From Enterobacter mori (GTDB lineage: Bacteria > Pseudomonadota > Gammaproteobacteria > Enterobacterales > Enterobacteriaceae), in contig NZ_CP104285.1 in the NCBI RefSeq assembly GCF_025244905.1, positions 1,364,001 through 1,428,000 on the forward strand: DNA of 64,000 bases. Reading direction: 5' to 3'. Position 1 is the stretch's first letter. Every line of letters starts with the position of its first letter. Positions 7,581 through 17,835 of this stretch are shown in pieces. The notes beneath the pieces were generated by a model, which did not search any database, had not been told where the DNA came from, and saw only the letters and a list, made by a program, of their open reading frames with translations. The position numbers were made by a program, and so were the translations under genes.

Positions 7581-9266
7581 ATGTCGTCAGGTAAATACCG
7601 CCAGCAGGACGTTCGCGCGCCGCGCGGCACCACGCTTACCGCCAAAAGCTGGCTCACCGAAGCACCGCTGCGCATGTTGATGAACAACCTTGATCCTGAG
7701 GTAGCGGAAAATCCCCACGAGCTGGTGGTCTACGGCGGCATTGGCCGCGCCGCGCGCAACTGGGAATGCTATGACGCAATTGTTAAATCCCTGACCGAAC
7801 TCGAACACGACGAAACCCTGCTGGTGCAGTCCGGCAAGCCGGTTGGCGTATTCAAAACCCATAAAAACGCGCCGCGCGTGCTGATCGCCAACTCTAACCT
7901 GGTGCCGCACTGGGCTACCTGGGAACACTTCAACGAGCTGGATGCGAAAGGGCTGGCGATGTATGGACAGATGACCGCCGGCAGCTGGATCTACATCGGC
8001 AGCCAGGGGATTGTGCAGGGCACCTACGAAACCTTCGTGGAAGCCGGTCGCCAGCACTATAACGGCTCGCTGAAAGGCCGCTGGGTGCTGACCGCGGGTC
8101 TCGGCGGCATGGGCGGCGCGCAGCCGCTGGCCGCTACGCTGGCGGGGGCGTGCTCTCTGAACATTGAGTGCCAGCAGAGCCGCATTGATTTCCGTCTGCG
8201 TACCCGTTACGTCGATGAACAGGCCACCGATCTGGACGACGCGCTGGCGCGCATCAAAAAATACACCTCCGAAGGCAAAGCCATGTCGATTGCCCTGTGC
8301 GGCAACGCGGCGGACATTCTCCCGCAGCTCGTCGCCCGAGGCGTGCGCCCGGATCTGGTCACCGACCAGACCAGCGCCCACGATCCGCTCCACGGTTACC
8401 TGCCAAAAGGCTGGACGTGGGAAGACTATCAGCAAAAAGCGGAAACCGATCCGGAAGGCACGGTGCTCGCTGCGAAACGCTCTATGGCGGAACACGTCTC
8501 CGCGATGCTGGCTTTCAGCCAGATGGGTATTCCGACCTTTGACTACGGCAACAACATCCGCCAGATGGCGAAAGAGATGGGCGTAAATAACGCATTCGAC
8601 TTCCCGGGCTTCGTGCCTGCCTACATTCGCCCGCTGTTCTGCCGCGGTATCGGTCCGTTCCGCTGGGTTGCCCTGTCCGGTGACCCGGAGGACATCTACA
8701 AAACCGACGCCAAAGTGAAGGAGATCGTCGCCGATGACGAACACCTGCATCGCTGGCTGGACATGGCCCGCCAGCGCATTAACTTCCAGGGCCTGCCGGC
8801 GCGTATCTGCTGGGTAGGGCTGGAGTGGCGGCAAAAGCTGGGACTTGCCTTCAACGAAATGGTGCGCCGCGGTGAAGTCTCCGCGCCGATTGTCATTGGC
8901 CGCGACCACCTGGACTCCGGCTCCGTCGCCAGCCCGAACCGCGAAACCGAAGCCATGCGCGACGGCTCGGATGCGGTTTCCGACTGGCCATTGCTGAACG
9001 CTCTGCTGAATACCGCCAGCGGCGCAACCTGGGTATCGCTGCACCACGGCGGCGGAGTGGGGATGGGCTTCTCCCAACATTCTGGGATGGTTATTGTCTG
9101 CGACGGAACGGATGAAGCCGCCGCGCGTATCGCTCGCGTGCTGCACAACGACCCTGCCACCGGCGTGATGCGTCATGCGGATGCGGGCTATGAGATTGCC
9201 ATTGACTGTGCCAAAGAGCAGGGGCTGAACCTGCCGATGATCCCTGCCACACAAGGAAAGCAATAA
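7581..9266 (+). CDS. hutU: Urocanate hydratase
   Basis: 561 aa, normal length. Converts urocanate to imidazolonepropionate using tightly bound NAD. The glycine-rich NAD-binding stretch [20 protein letters not shown] lies near residue 180, and the conserved C-terminal part [18 protein letters not shown] is present. The start [10 protein letters not shown] was chosen because GAGGAG lies 7 bp before it and it matches the family N-terminus. First gene of hutUH; it has its own promoter and operator. It overlaps hutH by one base (TAATG). Confidence 0.97.
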   Translation: MSSGKYRQQDVRAPRGTTLTAKSWLTEAPLRMLMNNLDPEVAENPHELVVYGGIGRAARNWECYDAIVKSLTELEHDETLLVQSGKPVGVFKTHKNAPRVLIANSNLVPHWATWEHFNELDAKGLAMYGQMTAGSWIYIGSQGIVQGTYETFVEAGRQHYNGSLKGRWVLTAGLGGMGGAQPLAATLAGACSLNIECQQSRIDFRLRTRYVDEQATDLDDALARIKKYTSEGKAMSIALCGNAADILPQLVARGVRPDLVTDQTSAHDPLHGYLPKGWTWEDYQQKAETDPEGTVLAAKRSMAEHVSAMLAFSQMGIPTFDYGNNIRQMAKEMGVNNAFDFPGFVPAYIRPLFCRGIGPFRWVALSGDPEDIYKTDAKVKEIVADDEHLHRWLDMARQRINFQGLPARICWVGLEWRQKLGLAFNEMVRRGEVSAPIVIGRDHLDSGSVASPNRETEAMRDGSDAVSDWPLLNALLNTASGATWVSLHHGGGVGMGFSQHSGMVIVCDGTDEAAARIARVLHNDPATGVMRHADAGYEIAIDCAKEQGLNLPMIPATQGKQ

Positions 9267-10786
9267 TGAATGCATTAACACTCACTCCCGGCTCGCTGAC
9301 GCTCAAACAGCTGCGTAGCGTCTGGCGTCAGCCGGTCACCCTTTCGCTTGATGAAAGTGCCCACGCCGCCATTAACGACAGCGTTGCCTGCGTGGAGGCG
9401 ATTGTTGCCGAAGGGCGTACCGCCTACGGGATTAACACCGGCTTTGGGCTGCTTGCGCAGACCCGCATCGCCACACACGATCTGGAAAACTTACAGCGTT
9501 CGCTGGTGCTGTCGCATGCGGCGGGCGTGGGTCAGCCGCTGGACGATGAAATTGTCCGCCTGATGATGGTCCTCAAAATTAACAGCCTGGCGCGCGGTTT
9601 TTCGGGCATTCGCCTGAGCGTGATCCAGGCGCTGATGGCGCTGGTCAATGCGGAAGTCTATCCGTGGATCCCGGCGAAAGGTTCTGTTGGGGCATCTGGG
9701 GATCTTGCCCCGCTGGCGCACATGTCGCTGCTGCTGCTGGGCGAAGGCAAAGCGCGCTGGCAGGGCGAGTGGATTCCGGCGAAAGAGGCGCTGAAAAAAG
9801 CCGGGTTAACGCCGATCACGCTGGCGGCGAAAGAGGGGCTGGCGCTGCTGAACGGCACCCAGGCGTCGACCGCCTTCGCGCTGCGCGGCCTGTTTGAAGC
9901 GGAAGATCTTTTTGCCTCGGCGGTGGTGTGTGGTGCATTGACCACCGAAGCCGTGCTGGGCTCGCGTCGCCCATTCGATGCCCGCATCCACGAGGTGCGC
10001 GGTCAGCGCGGGCAGATTGATGTCGCCGCGATGTACCGTCATGTCCTTACCGACACCAGCGAAATTGCCGATTCACACCATAACTGCGAGAAGGTGCAGG
10101 ATCCTTATTCCCTGCGCTGCCAGCCGCAGGTGATGGGCGCGTGCCTGACGCAGCTGCGCCAGGCGGCAGAGGTGCTGCTGGTGGAGGCTAACGCGGTGTC
10201 CGATAACCCGCTGGTGTTCGCCCAGGAAAACGAGGTCGTCTCCGGGGGCAACTTCCACGCCGAGCCGGTGGCAATGGCTGCGGATAATCTCGCCCTGGCG
10301 ATTGCCGAAGTCGGCGCGTTGTCCGAGCGCCGCATTGCGCTGATGATGGATAAACACATGTCCCAGCTGCCACCGTTCCTGGTGCGTAACGGCGGGGTCA
10401 ACTCGGGCTTTATGATTGCCCAGGTGACGGCCGCAGCGCTGGCGAGCGAGAACAAAGCCCTGTCGCACCCGCACAGCGTGGACAGCCTGCCAACGTCAGC
10501 GAACCAGGAAGATCACGTTTCGATGGCACCGGCTGCCGGGCGTCGTCTCTGGGAAATGGCCTCCAATACCCGCGGCGTGCTGGCGGTGGAATGGCTGGCG
10601 GCAAGTCAGGGTATCGATCTGCGTGAAGGGCTAAAATCCAGCCCGCTGCTGGAGCAGGCGCGTCAGGTGCTGCGCGAGCATGTATCCCATTACGATGATG
10701 ACCGCTTCTTTGCACCGGATATTGATAAGGCGATGCAGCTTCTGGAAGAAGGGCGGCTGGTGGGGCTGTTACCTTCGGTGCTGTGA
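9266..10786 (+). CDS. hutH: Histidine ammonia-lyase
   Basis: 506 aa. Deaminates L-histidine to trans-urocanate, the first step of the pathway, and so also makes the inducer that releases HutC. The Ala-Ser-Gly triad that cyclises into the MIO electrophile is in [14 protein letters not shown], around residue 143. Further family landmarks are [13 protein letters not shown] ([11 protein letters not shown]), [14 protein letters not shown] and [11 protein letters not shown]. It ends the hut cluster and is followed by a BIME. Confidence 0.97.
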   Translation: MNALTLTPGSLTLKQLRSVWRQPVTLSLDESAHAAINDSVACVEAIVAEGRTAYGINTGFGLLAQTRIATHDLENLQRSLVLSHAAGVGQPLDDEIVRLMMVLKINSLARGFSGIRLSVIQALMALVNAEVYPWIPAKGSVGASGDLAPLAHMSLLLLGEGKARWQGEWIPAKEALKKAGLTPITLAAKEGLALLNGTQASTAFALRGLFEAEDLFASAVVCGALTTEAVLGSRRPFDARIHEVRGQRGQIDVAAMYRHVLTDTSEIADSHHNCEKVQDPYSLRCQPQVMGACLTQLRQAAEVLLVEANAVSDNPLVFAQENEVVSGGNFHAEPVAMAADNLALAIAEVGALSERRIALMMDKHMSQLPPFLVRNGGVNSGFMIAQVTAAALASENKALSHPHSVDSLPTSANQEDHVSMAPAAGRRLWEMASNTRGVLAVEWLAASQGIDLREGLKSSPLLEQARQVLREHVSHYDDDRFFAPDIDKAMQLLEEGRLVGLLPSVL

Positions 10787-10791
10787 TTTTT

Positions 10792-10866
10792 TGCCCGGTG
10801 GCGCTGCGCTTACCGGGCCTACGAGTGCGAAATGTAGGCCGGGTAAGGCGTAGCCGCCACCCGGCT
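10792..10866. repeat. BIME (paired REP sequences)
   Basis: GCCCGGTGGCGCTGCGCTTA and, inverted, TAGGCCGGGTAAGGCGTAGC: two REP units facing each other, with the usual GCCCGGTGGC / GCCACCCGGC ends, between hutH and ybhB. Confidence 0.9.
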
Positions 10867-10870
10867 TTTT

Positions 10871-11347
10871 TTACGAATACATCGCCGTAATCGACGCGCT
10901 CCCAAGCGAATGGAAATGCACGTTAAACCCGACCATCGCGCCGCTCGCCCCTTCATCGACCTCAATCTGCTCCACATCCAGCGCGTGCACCGTGAAGATA
11001 TAGCGGTGCGTTTCCCCTTTTGGCGGCGCCGCGCCGCCGTAGCCCGCTTTACCAAAATCAGTGCGCGCCTGAATGGCGCCTTCAGGCAGGGCAACCAGGT
11101 CGGAACCAGAACCCTGCGGCAGCACGCGCGTGTCGGCAGGCAGGTTCGCCACAATCCAGTGCCACCAGCCGGAGCCGGTAGGCGCATCCGGGTCGTAGCA
11201 GGTCACGACAAAGCTTTTGGTTCCGTCCGGAACCTCGTCCCACGCCAGGTGCGGAGAGATATTGTCTCCCTGATAGCCCATGCCGTTGAATACGTGGCGT
11301 TCCGGGAGCTTTTCGCCGTCGCGCAGATCTTTACTGATGATTTTCAT
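10871..11347 (-). CDS. ybhB: YbhB, PEBP/Raf kinase inhibitor-like protein
   Basis: 158 aa, normal for YbhB. Phosphatidylethanolamine-binding protein fold: the conserved pocket segments are NISPHLAWDEVPDGTKSFVVTCYDPDAP and GWWHWIVANLP, with GAAPPKGETHRYIF near residue 110. The start MKIISKDLRDG was chosen over an upstream in-frame Met because it matches the family. Physiological role unknown. It lies downstream of bioA on the same strand, 48 bp away. Confidence 0.94.
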   Translation of the reverse strand: MKIISKDLRDGEKLPERHVFNGMGYQGDNISPHLAWDEVPDGTKSFVVTCYDPDAPTGSGWWHWIVANLPADTRVLPQGSGSDLVALPEGAIQARTDFGKAGYGGAAPPKGETHRYIFTVHALDVEQIEVDEGASGAMVGFNVHFHSLGSASITAMYS

Positions 11348-11395
11348 ACGGTTTACCCTCGTTGATCGCTCGTTCAGCAAGTGTAATGCATTGGG

Positions 11396-12685
11396 TTAAA
11401 TCGTGAAATGCGCGGGAATGTTAACGGCTGTTACAACCGCGTCGGTTAGTTTTCGAAGCTGCTCTGGCGTGATGCTGTACGGCGGCATCAGATAGATAAG
11501 CTTGCCGAAAGGCCGGACCCACACGCCCTGGTCCACGAAGAAGCGCTGCAGCGCCGCCATGTTCACCGGATGGGTGGTTTCAACCACCCCGATGGCGCCC
11601 AGCACGCGCACGTCCGCCACGAAACTCGCCCCAGAGGCGGCGCTCAGCTCCTCTTTCAGCTGCGCTTCAATCGCCACCACCTGCGTTTGCCATTCACCGC
11701 TTTCCAGAATGGACAGGCTTTCGCTCGCGACGGCGCAGGCGAGAGGATTACCCATAAACGTCGGGCCGTGCATAAAGCAGCCTGCTTCGCCGTCGCTGAT
11801 GGTATCGGCAACGTGACGGGTCGTGAGCGTGGCGGAGAGCGTCATGGTGCCGCCGGTCAGCGCTTTACCCAGGCACAGAATATCCGGGGCGATACCCGCA
11901 TGCTCGCAGGCAAACAGCTTGCCGGTGCGGCCAAAGCCGGTGGCGATCTCATCGGCAATCAGCAGAATGCCCTCGCGGTCGCACATCTTGCGAATACGTT
12001 TCAGCCACTCCGGATGGTACATCCGCATGCCGCCCGCGCCCTGCACAATCGGCTCAAGGATCACGGCGGCAATGTCATGACGATGCGCCGCCATCAGCCG
12101 CGCGAATCCGACCATGTCCATCTCGTTCCACTCGCCGTCGAAACGGCTCTGCGGGGCCGGGGCAAACAGGTTTTCCGGCAGGTAGCCCTTCCACAGGCTG
12201 TGCATAGAGTTGTCCGGATCGCACACCGACATCGCCCCGAAGGTATCCCCGTGATAGCCGTTGCGGAAGGTGAGGAACCGCTGGCGCGTTTCGCCCTTCG
12301 CATGCCAGTACTGCAGCGCCATTTTCATCGCCACTTCCACCGCCACGGAGCCGGAATCGGCCAGGAACACGCACTCCAGCGATTCAGGGGTCATCGCCAC
12401 CAGACGGCGGCATAAATCCACCGCGGGCTGATGGGTGATCCCGCCAAACATCACGTGCGACATCTGGTCAATCTGCGCCTTCATCGCCGCATTCAGACGC
12501 GGGTGGTTATACCCGTGAATCGCCGCCCACCAGGAGGACATCCCGTCAACCAGCCGCTCGCCGCTGGCGAGATGCAGCTCGCAGCCGTGGGCGGAGGCCA
12601 CCGGATAGACGGGAAGGGGGCGGGTAGTGGAGGTGTAAGGGTGCCAGATATGCTGCTTGTCGAAGGCGAGATCGTCCTGGGTCAT
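11396..12685 (-). CDS. bioA: Adenosylmethionine-8-amino-7-oxononanoate transaminase
   Basis: 429 aa, equal to E. coli BioA. PLP enzyme that transfers the amino group of S-adenosylmethionine to KAPA to give DAPA in biotin synthesis. The PLP lysine is in [12 protein letters not shown] near residue 274; [15 protein letters not shown] and [15 protein letters not shown] are family signatures. The start [17 protein letters not shown] was preferred to one 18 bp upstream, which would lie in the operator. Divergent from bioBFCD, under BirA control through the operator between them. Confidence 0.96.
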   Translation of the reverse strand: MTQDDLAFDKQHIWHPYTSTTRPLPVYPVASAHGCELHLASGERLVDGMSSWWAAIHGYNHPRLNAAMKAQIDQMSHVMFGGITHQPAVDLCRRLVAMTPESLECVFLADSGSVAVEVAMKMALQYWHAKGETRQRFLTFRNGYHGDTFGAMSVCDPDNSMHSLWKGYLPENLFAPAPQSRFDGEWNEMDMVGFARLMAAHRHDIAAVILEPIVQGAGGMRMYHPEWLKRIRKMCDREGILLIADEIATGFGRTGKLFACEHAGIAPDILCLGKALTGGTMTLSATLTTRHVADTISDGEAGCFMHGPTFMGNPLACAVASESLSILESGEWQTQVVAIEAQLKEELSAASGASFVADVRVLGAIGVVETTHPVNMAALQRFFVDQGVWVRPFGKLIYLMPPYSITPEQLRKLTDAVVTAVNIPAHFTI

Positions 12686-12691
12686 AATCGA

Positions 12692-12727
12692 CTTGTAAAC
12701 CATTTTGAAAAGTTTTAGGTTTACGAG
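12692..12727. promoter_or_regulatory. BirA biotin operator
   Basis: Long interrupted palindrome CTTGTAAACC...GGTTTACGAG, nearly identical to the E. coli bio operator. It contains the face-to-face promoters of bioA and bioBFCD; biotinyl-AMP-bound BirA represses both. Confidence 0.92.
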
Positions 12728-12770
12728 TATAAACCGAACCGAAAATTAACAAAACCCTTGGAGAAGCCCC

Positions 12771-13811
12771 ATGGCTCACCACGCACGCTGGACGATGTCG
12801 CAAGTTACTGAATTATTCAACAAACCTTTCCTTGAGCTGATGTTCGAAGCCCAACAGGTGCATCGTCAGCACTTCGATCCCCGCCATGTTCAGGTCAGCA
12901 CGCTGCTGTCGATCAAGACCGGCGCCTGCCCGGAAGACTGCAAATATTGCCCGCAGAGCGCGCGCTACAAAACCGGTCTGGAGTCAGAGCGCCTGATGGA
13001 AGTTGAGCAGGTGCTCGACTCCGCGCGTAAGGCGAAAAATGCCGGTTCGACCCGCTTCTGCATGGGCGCGGCGTGGAAGAACCCGCACGATCGCGACATG
13101 CCGTATCTTGAGCAGATGGTGAAGGGCGTGAAGGAGATGGGCCTCGAAGCCTGTATGACGCTCGGCACGCTCAACGAGCAGCAGGCGCAGCGCCTCTCCG
13201 CGGCGGGGCTGGACTACTACAACCACAACCTCGACACCTCGCCGGAATTTTACGGCAACATCATCACCACGCGTACCTATCAGGAGCGTCTGGACACGCT
13301 GGATAAAGTGCGTGATGCCGGGATCAAGGTCTGCTCCGGCGGCATCGTGGGCTTAGGTGAAACGGTGAAAGACCGCGCGGGCCTGCTGCTGCAGCTGGCG
13401 AACCTGCCGACCCCGCCGGAAAGCGTGCCAATCAACATGCTGGTGAAGGTCAAGGGCACGCCGCTGGCGGATAACGAAGACGTGGACGCGTTTGATTTTA
13501 TTCGCACCATCGCGGTAGCGCGCATCATGATGCCGACCTCTTTCGTGCGCCTCTCTGCCGGTCGCGAGCAGATGAACGAGCAGACCCAGGCGATGTGCTT
13601 TATGGCCGGAGCCAACTCCATCTTCTACGGCTGCAAGCTGCTGACCACGCCGAACCCGGAAGAGGACAAAGACGTTCAGCTGTTCCGCAAGCTGGGGCTG
13701 AACCCGCACCAGACCGAGGTGCTGACGGGCGATAACGAGCAACAGCAGCAGCTGGAGCAGCAGATTTTCAACGCCGACACCGACCAGTTCTACAACGCGG
13801 CAGCCGTATGA
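12771..13811 (+). CDS. bioB: Biotin synthase
   Basis: 346 aa, same as E. coli. Radical SAM enzyme that inserts sulfur into dethiobiotin. The radical SAM cluster CxxxCxxC is in [19 protein letters not shown] near residues 53-60; ligands of the second [2Fe-2S] cluster are expected in [18 protein letters not shown] and [12 protein letters not shown]. First gene of bioBFCD; it overlaps bioF by 4 bp (ATGA). The AGAAGCCCC leader is a modest Shine-Dalgarno. Confidence 0.97.
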   Translation: MAHHARWTMSQVTELFNKPFLELMFEAQQVHRQHFDPRHVQVSTLLSIKTGACPEDCKYCPQSARYKTGLESERLMEVEQVLDSARKAKNAGSTRFCMGAAWKNPHDRDMPYLEQMVKGVKEMGLEACMTLGTLNEQQAQRLSAAGLDYYNHNLDTSPEFYGNIITTRTYQERLDTLDKVRDAGIKVCSGGIVGLGETVKDRAGLLLQLANLPTPPESVPINMLVKVKGTPLADNEDVDAFDFIRTIAVARIMMPTSFVRLSAGREQMNEQTQAMCFMAGANSIFYGCKLLTTPNPEEDKDVQLFRKLGLNPHQTEVLTGDNEQQQQLEQQIFNADTDQFYNAAAV

Positions 13812-14965
13812 CCTGGCAGGCACGAATGAATACCGCGCTGGACGAACGCCGGGCAGCAGAGGCGTTTCGCGTTCGCAGGGTGGTGGAAAACGGCGCGGGC
13901 CGTTTTCTTACCCGCGAGGGGCGGCAGTTTTGTAATTTTTCCAGCAACGACTATCTCGGCCTGAGCCAGCATCCGGTCATCATCCGCGCCTGGCAGCAGG
14001 GCGCGGAGCGGTTTGGCGTGGGCAGCGGCGGCTCGGGACACGTCAGCGGCTACACCACGGCGCATCAGGCGCTGGAAGAGGCGCTTGCCGACTGGCTGGG
14101 CTATCCTCGCGCGCTGCTCTTTATTTCGGGCTTTGCCGCGAATCAGGCGGTCATTACCGCCCTGATGGAAAAAGAGGACCGCATAGTCGCCGACCGCCTG
14201 AGCCACGCGTCCCTGCTGGAGGCGGCAAATTTAAGCCCGGCTCAGCTGCGGCGTTTTGCCCATAACGATGCGGGGCAGCTTGCTGCGCTGCTGGATAAAC
14301 CCTGCGACGGACAGCAGCTGGTGGTCACCGAAGGGGTGTTCAGCATGGACGGCGACAGCGCGCCGCTTGCCGCGCTGCACGAGGCTGCAAAACGGCAAAA
14401 CGCCTGGCTGCTGGTCGACGATGCCCACGGCATCGGCGTCATGGGAAACGAAGGACGCGGCAGCGCGAACCAGCAAAACGTGAAGCCGGAACTGCTGATT
14501 GTCACCTTCGGCAAAGGCTTTGGCGTCAGCGGCGCCGCCGTGCTGTGCAGCGATTCGGTCGCAGACTATCTGCTGCAGTTTGCCCGACACCTGATTTACA
14601 GCACCAGCATGCCCCCGGCGCAGGCCGTGGCGCTGTCCGCGTCGCTGGCGGTGATCCGCAGCGCAGAAGGGGATGAACGTCGCCAGCGGCTGGCAGAGCA
14701 TATCTCCCGCTTCCGCCAGGGGTTAGCGGCGCTGCCCTTCCACAGTCCCGATTCGCAGAGCGCTATCCAGCCGGTGATTGTCGGCGAAAATGCTCGCGCG
14801 CTGGCGCTGGCACAGGCGCTGCGCGAGCGCGGCATGTGGGTGACCGCCATCCGCCCGCCAACGGTCCCGCCCGGTACCGCACGGCTGCGTTTAACCCTGA
14901 CAGCGGCGCATGAAGCACGGGATATCCAGACGTTGCTGGAGGCACTCCATGTTGCCGGTGAATAA
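13808..14965 (+). CDS. bioF: 8-amino-7-oxononanoate synthase
   Basis: 385 aa. PLP-dependent condensation of pimeloyl-ACP (or CoA) with L-alanine to give KAPA. The PLP lysine is in [14 protein letters not shown] near residue 236; [12 protein letters not shown] holds the PLP-contacting Asp and His, and [15 protein letters not shown] the substrate loop. The C-terminus overlaps the start of bioC by 17 bp. Confidence 0.96.
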   Translation: MTWQARMNTALDERRAAEAFRVRRVVENGAGRFLTREGRQFCNFSSNDYLGLSQHPVIIRAWQQGAERFGVGSGGSGHVSGYTTAHQALEEALADWLGYPRALLFISGFAANQAVITALMEKEDRIVADRLSHASLLEAANLSPAQLRRFAHNDAGQLAALLDKPCDGQQLVVTEGVFSMDGDSAPLAALHEAAKRQNAWLLVDDAHGIGVMGNEGRGSANQQNVKPELLIVTFGKGFGVSGAAVLCSDSVADYLLQFARHLIYSTSMPPAQAVALSASLAVIRSAEGDERRQRLAEHISRFRQGLAALPFHSPDSQSAIQPVIVGENARALALAQALRERGMWVTAIRPPTVPPGTARLRLTLTAAHEARDIQTLLEALHVAGE

Positions 14966-15704
14966 GCAGGCCGTTGCGGCGGCATTCGGACGGGCCGCGC
15001 AGAGCTATTCGCAGCACGATGAACTGCAGCGTCTGAGCGCGCAGGGGCTTCTGGCCGTGCTTGGCGAGGATCGCTTCGCACAGGTACTGGATGCCGGCTG
15101 TGGTCCCGGCAGCAACAGCCGCTACTGGCGCGAGGCGGGGAGCCAGGTAACGGCCATCGACCTGTCGCCCGCAATGCTGGACGAAGCGCGCCAGCAGCAG
15201 GCTGCGCATCATTACCTGGTGGCCGATATCGAGGCCATCCCGCAGGCGGATGCGCAGTTCGATCTGGTCTGGAGCCATCTGGCGGTGCAGTGGTGCAGCA
15301 GCCTGCCGCAGGCCTTAAGCGAGCTTTATCGCGTGACGCGACCGGGCGGGAAGGTGGCCTTTACGACCTTGCTGGAAAGTTCGTTACCGGAGCTGAATCA
15401 GGCGTGGAAAGCGGTGGATGAGCAGCCGCACGCTAACCGCTTTTTATCGCATGACCAGGTGACGCAGGCGCTGGCAGGCTGGCGCTATCGCAGCACGGTG
15501 CAGACCATCACCCTCAATTTTAGCGATGCGTTCAGCGCCATGCGCTCGCTGAAGGGCATCGGGGCCACGCACCTGCATGCCGGGCGGGAGAGAAAACTGC
15601 TCACCCGGGGACAGCTGCAGCGTCTGGAGCTGGCCTGGCCGCAGCAGCGGGGGCAATTTCCGCTCTCTTATCAACTTTTTCATGGGATTATCGAACGTGA
15701 CTGA
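14949..15704 (+). CDS. bioC: Malonyl-ACP O-methyltransferase
   Basis: 251 aa. SAM-dependent class I methyltransferase that methylates malonyl-ACP to start pimelate synthesis. Motif I is [15 protein letters not shown] (around residue 45), motif [20 protein letters not shown] and the [15 protein letters not shown] stretch are typical of BioC. The start [17 protein letters not shown] was chosen from family alignment and the GGAGGC 7 bp before it; a longer in-frame start lies deep inside bioF. Confidence 0.95.
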   Translation: MLPVNKQAVAAAFGRAAQSYSQHDELQRLSAQGLLAVLGEDRFAQVLDAGCGPGSNSRYWREAGSQVTAIDLSPAMLDEARQQQAAHHYLVADIEAIPQADAQFDLVWSHLAVQWCSSLPQALSELYRVTRPGGKVAFTTLLESSLPELNQAWKAVDEQPHANRFLSHDQVTQALAGWRYRSTVQTITLNFSDAFSAMRSLKGIGATHLHAGRERKLLTRGQLQRLELAWPQQRGQFPLSYQLFHGIIERD

Positions 15705-16398
15705 ACGTTATTTTGTTACCGGCACGGACACGGAAGTGGGCAAAACGGTTGCCAGCTCGGCGCTGCTGCAGGCGGCGCAAAAGCTTGGGAAAAACACAGC
15801 CGGGTATAAGCCCGTCGCCTCAGGCAGCGAGATGACGCCGGAAGGCTTACGCAACACCGACGCGCTGGCGCTCCAGCGCAACAGTACGCTTGAACTTGCC
15901 TATTCAGCGGTGAATCCGTACACCTTTGCCGAGCCGACCTCGCCGCACATCATCAGTGCCGATGAGGGCCGTCCGATTGATTTCGCCGTGCTGTCTGCCG
16001 GATTACGGACGCTGGAAAGCCAGGCCGACTGGGTGCTGGTGGAGGGGGCTGGCGGCTGGTTTACGCCGCTTTCGGACACGCAGACGTTTGCTGACTGGGT
16101 GCAGGCCGAGCAGCTTCCGGTCATTCTGGTCGTCGGCGTCAAGCTGGGCTGCATCAATCACGCCATGTTGACAGCGCAGGCCGTACAGCAGGCCGGGCTG
16201 CATCTGGCGGGCTGGATAGCCAACGACGTGGTTGCCCCGGGTAAACGCCATCAGGAGTATCTGGCGACGCTCAGGCGCGTCCTTCCCGCGCCGTGCCTCG
16301 GGGAAATTCCCTGGCTGGCTGACGGCGCGGAAAATGCCGAAACCGGACGTTATCTCGATCTCAGCGTCTTGCTTCCCGCGACATCCAGTGGGCGATAA
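15697..16398 (+). CDS. bioD: ATP-dependent dethiobiotin synthetase
   Basis: 233 aa from the GTG at 15697, which overlaps bioC by 8 bp in the way E. coli bioD begins with GTG. An ATG 15 bp upstream is possible. The P-loop is [10 protein letters not shown] at the N-terminus; [15 protein letters not shown] and [13 protein letters not shown] are catalytic segments. It closes the ureido ring of biotin using CO2 and ATP. The C-terminal end is a few residues longer than E. coli BioD (about 225 aa) and overlaps the convergent ABC gene by 38 bp. Confidence 0.95.
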   Translation: MTERYFVTGTDTEVGKTVASSALLQAAQKLGKNTAGYKPVASGSEMTPEGLRNTDALALQRNSTLELAYSAVNPYTFAEPTSPHIISADEGRPIDFAVLSAGLRTLESQADWVLVEGAGGWFTPLSDTQTFADWVQAEQLPVILVVGVKLGCINHAMLTAQAVQQAGLHLAGWIANDVVAPGKRHQEYLATLRRVLPAPCLGEIPWLADGAENAETGRYLDLSVLLPATSSGR

Positions 16399-17083
16399 GC
16401 TCGTCATCGAGTTCGTTAACGTGGCCCTGCGCCACGTTACGCCCGCGATAGAGCATGCAGAAACGGTCCGCCACCCGGCGGATAAACGACAGCTGTTGCT
16501 CCGCTAATAACACCGTCATACCTAACTCCCGATTTAAGCGCACCAGCAGCTGCCCCAGCTTCTGGGCGAAGCTGTGTCCTGCGCCGTGCAGGGGTTCATC
16601 GAGGATCAGCAGGCGCGGGCGGTTCACCAGCGCATTGGCCAGCGCCAGCTGATACTGGTCATCCGGAGAGAGCGTGTTGGCGCGGGCCTGCCGCAGCGCA
16701 TAGAGTGCCGGAAACAGGTCGTAAACGTCTCTTTTCGCCTCAGGATCGGGTTTCCCCACGGCCTGCATCGCAATATGCAAATTTTCATCGATGGTCAGCT
16801 GGGAAAAGATCCGTCTGTCCTGCGGCACATAGCCTATGCCCGGCATGGAACGGTGGTCTGACGCCTGGCTGAGCAAATCGTGCGGCGGCGCCCCGGCTTC
16901 ATGCCAGATAATGGTGCCGCTTTCGACGGGCACTTTTCCGGTAATGCAGTTCATCAGGGTCGTTTTGCCCATTCCCGGCAGGCCAACGACGCCTGTACAC
17001 ATGCCTTGCGGAAAATCTAAATCCAGGTTCCATAGCGTATGTTGGCTTCCGTAAAACTGATTCACAGCACGCAGACTCAACAT
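16361..17083 (-). CDS. Orphan ABC ATPase resembling UrtE/LivF
   Basis: 240 aa from ATG at 17083, with AAGGAG about 6 bp before it. Walker A is GLPGMGKTT near residue 35, the Q-loop is YVPQDRRIFSQLTIDENL, Walker B LLILDEP; the H-loop position reads LLAEQQLSF, with Gln in place of His as is common in UrtE/LivF (LVEQ). The signature motif is LSPDDQYQLALANAL instead of LSGGQQQxLAIARAL, so activity may be altered. No permease or binding-protein gene is next to it. Absent from this position in E. coli. Role unknown; it may serve permeases encoded elsewhere or be a regulatory leftover. Confidence 0.85.
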   Translation of the reverse strand: MLSLRAVNQFYGSQHTLWNLDLDFPQGMCTGVVGLPGMGKTTLMNCITGKVPVESGTIIWHEAGAPPHDLLSQASDHRSMPGIGYVPQDRRIFSQLTIDENLHIAMQAVGKPDPEAKRDVYDLFPALYALRQARANTLSPDDQYQLALANALVNRPRLLILDEPLHGAGHSFAQKLGQLLVRLNRELGMTVLLAEQQLSFIRRVADRFCMLYRGRNVAQGHVNELDDELIAHWMSREARR

Positions 17084-17414
17084 CTTTCTCTCCTTAAAAA
17101 TGTTTATTGATGACGCTCGTAGTCGACTGTGCAAAACGCCTGCCAGAAACCATAAAGTGATTAAAAAAGGGGCTTTTTTAGGAATAAGTCTCTGCGGATC
17201 GTCGCGCGGATCCCTGAATTGCACATCAACGGTGCCGGAAGCGGTGAATTGTGGTGCAGGGTGTGAAATGGCGGATTTGTGAGCGAGATCGCATGAGTTG
17301 GTTATGAATGACTCAACTGTTTATCATCAAAAAATAGCTATAAAAATTTTTTGTTGCCGCCTCGTGGGAAAAACCGGGAATTTGCCGAGCGCCAGTCTGC
17401 ATGGGCTGGAAGCA

Positions 17415-17439
17415 GTTATCCACTATTCCTGTGGATAAC
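17415..17439. promoter_or_regulatory. Inverted pair of DnaA boxes upstream of uvrB
   Basis: GTTATCCAC (17415-17423) and GTGGATAAC (17431-17439) face each other 7 bp apart. Both match the DnaA box TTATCCACA core. The same arrangement exists upstream of uvrB in E. coli, as I recall. Confidence 0.8.
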
Positions 17440-17740
17440 CATGTGCATTAGAGTTAGAAAACACGCGATAAGCGAGAGAAGACGCGGCTTACGCCCAAAT
17501 TGACGCGAAACGCGGCTTTAGAAAATATCGTTTATTATTTAATTGCTTAGATAAAAGCAATTGCCGTCATGAAAGTGTCACCCGTTGCCACAAAACTATC
17601 ATTACCTGGCTTGACAAATGTTAAAAAAGGAAAAGTTCTGGGGATAACCGAGTCAGGCTGGTGTTTTATTTTGTCACAGTCTACATTTCAACCGGAATCG
17701 CGCTCATTCCCCAGGTGCTACTCTAAATATCCTGCCATGC

Positions 17741-17760
17741 CACTGGTTTTCCATCCAGTG
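17741..17760. promoter_or_regulatory. LexA box of uvrB
   Basis: CACTGGTTTTCCATCCAGTG: CTG-N10-CAG core, perfectly placed before uvrB, a classical SOS gene. Confidence 0.85.
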
Positions 17761-17835
17761 TTTTTTACTGGCATTCCTGGCAACAACGAGTAAAATTACT
17801 CACCTGCCGCTTATAACGTCATCAGGTTGTCGCCC

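Larger units (their letters stand above)
17084..17835 (+). promoter_or_regulatory. Long uvrB upstream region
   Basis: About 750 bp without a convincing gene. It holds the start of the ABC gene leader, a pair of DnaA-type boxes (17415-17439) and the LexA box (17741-17760). Short open frames here have no family features and no good Shine-Dalgarno. Confidence 0.7.

Noticed and set aside
7587..9281. 564-codon open frame antisense to hutU
   Set aside because: It is a by-product of GC-rich third positions in hutU. Low-complexity His/Arg/Gln-rich translation, no family motif, and it covers the start of hutH.
17569..17793. 74-codon ORF upstream of uvrB
   Set aside because: It covers the LexA box and promoter region and shows no family feature.
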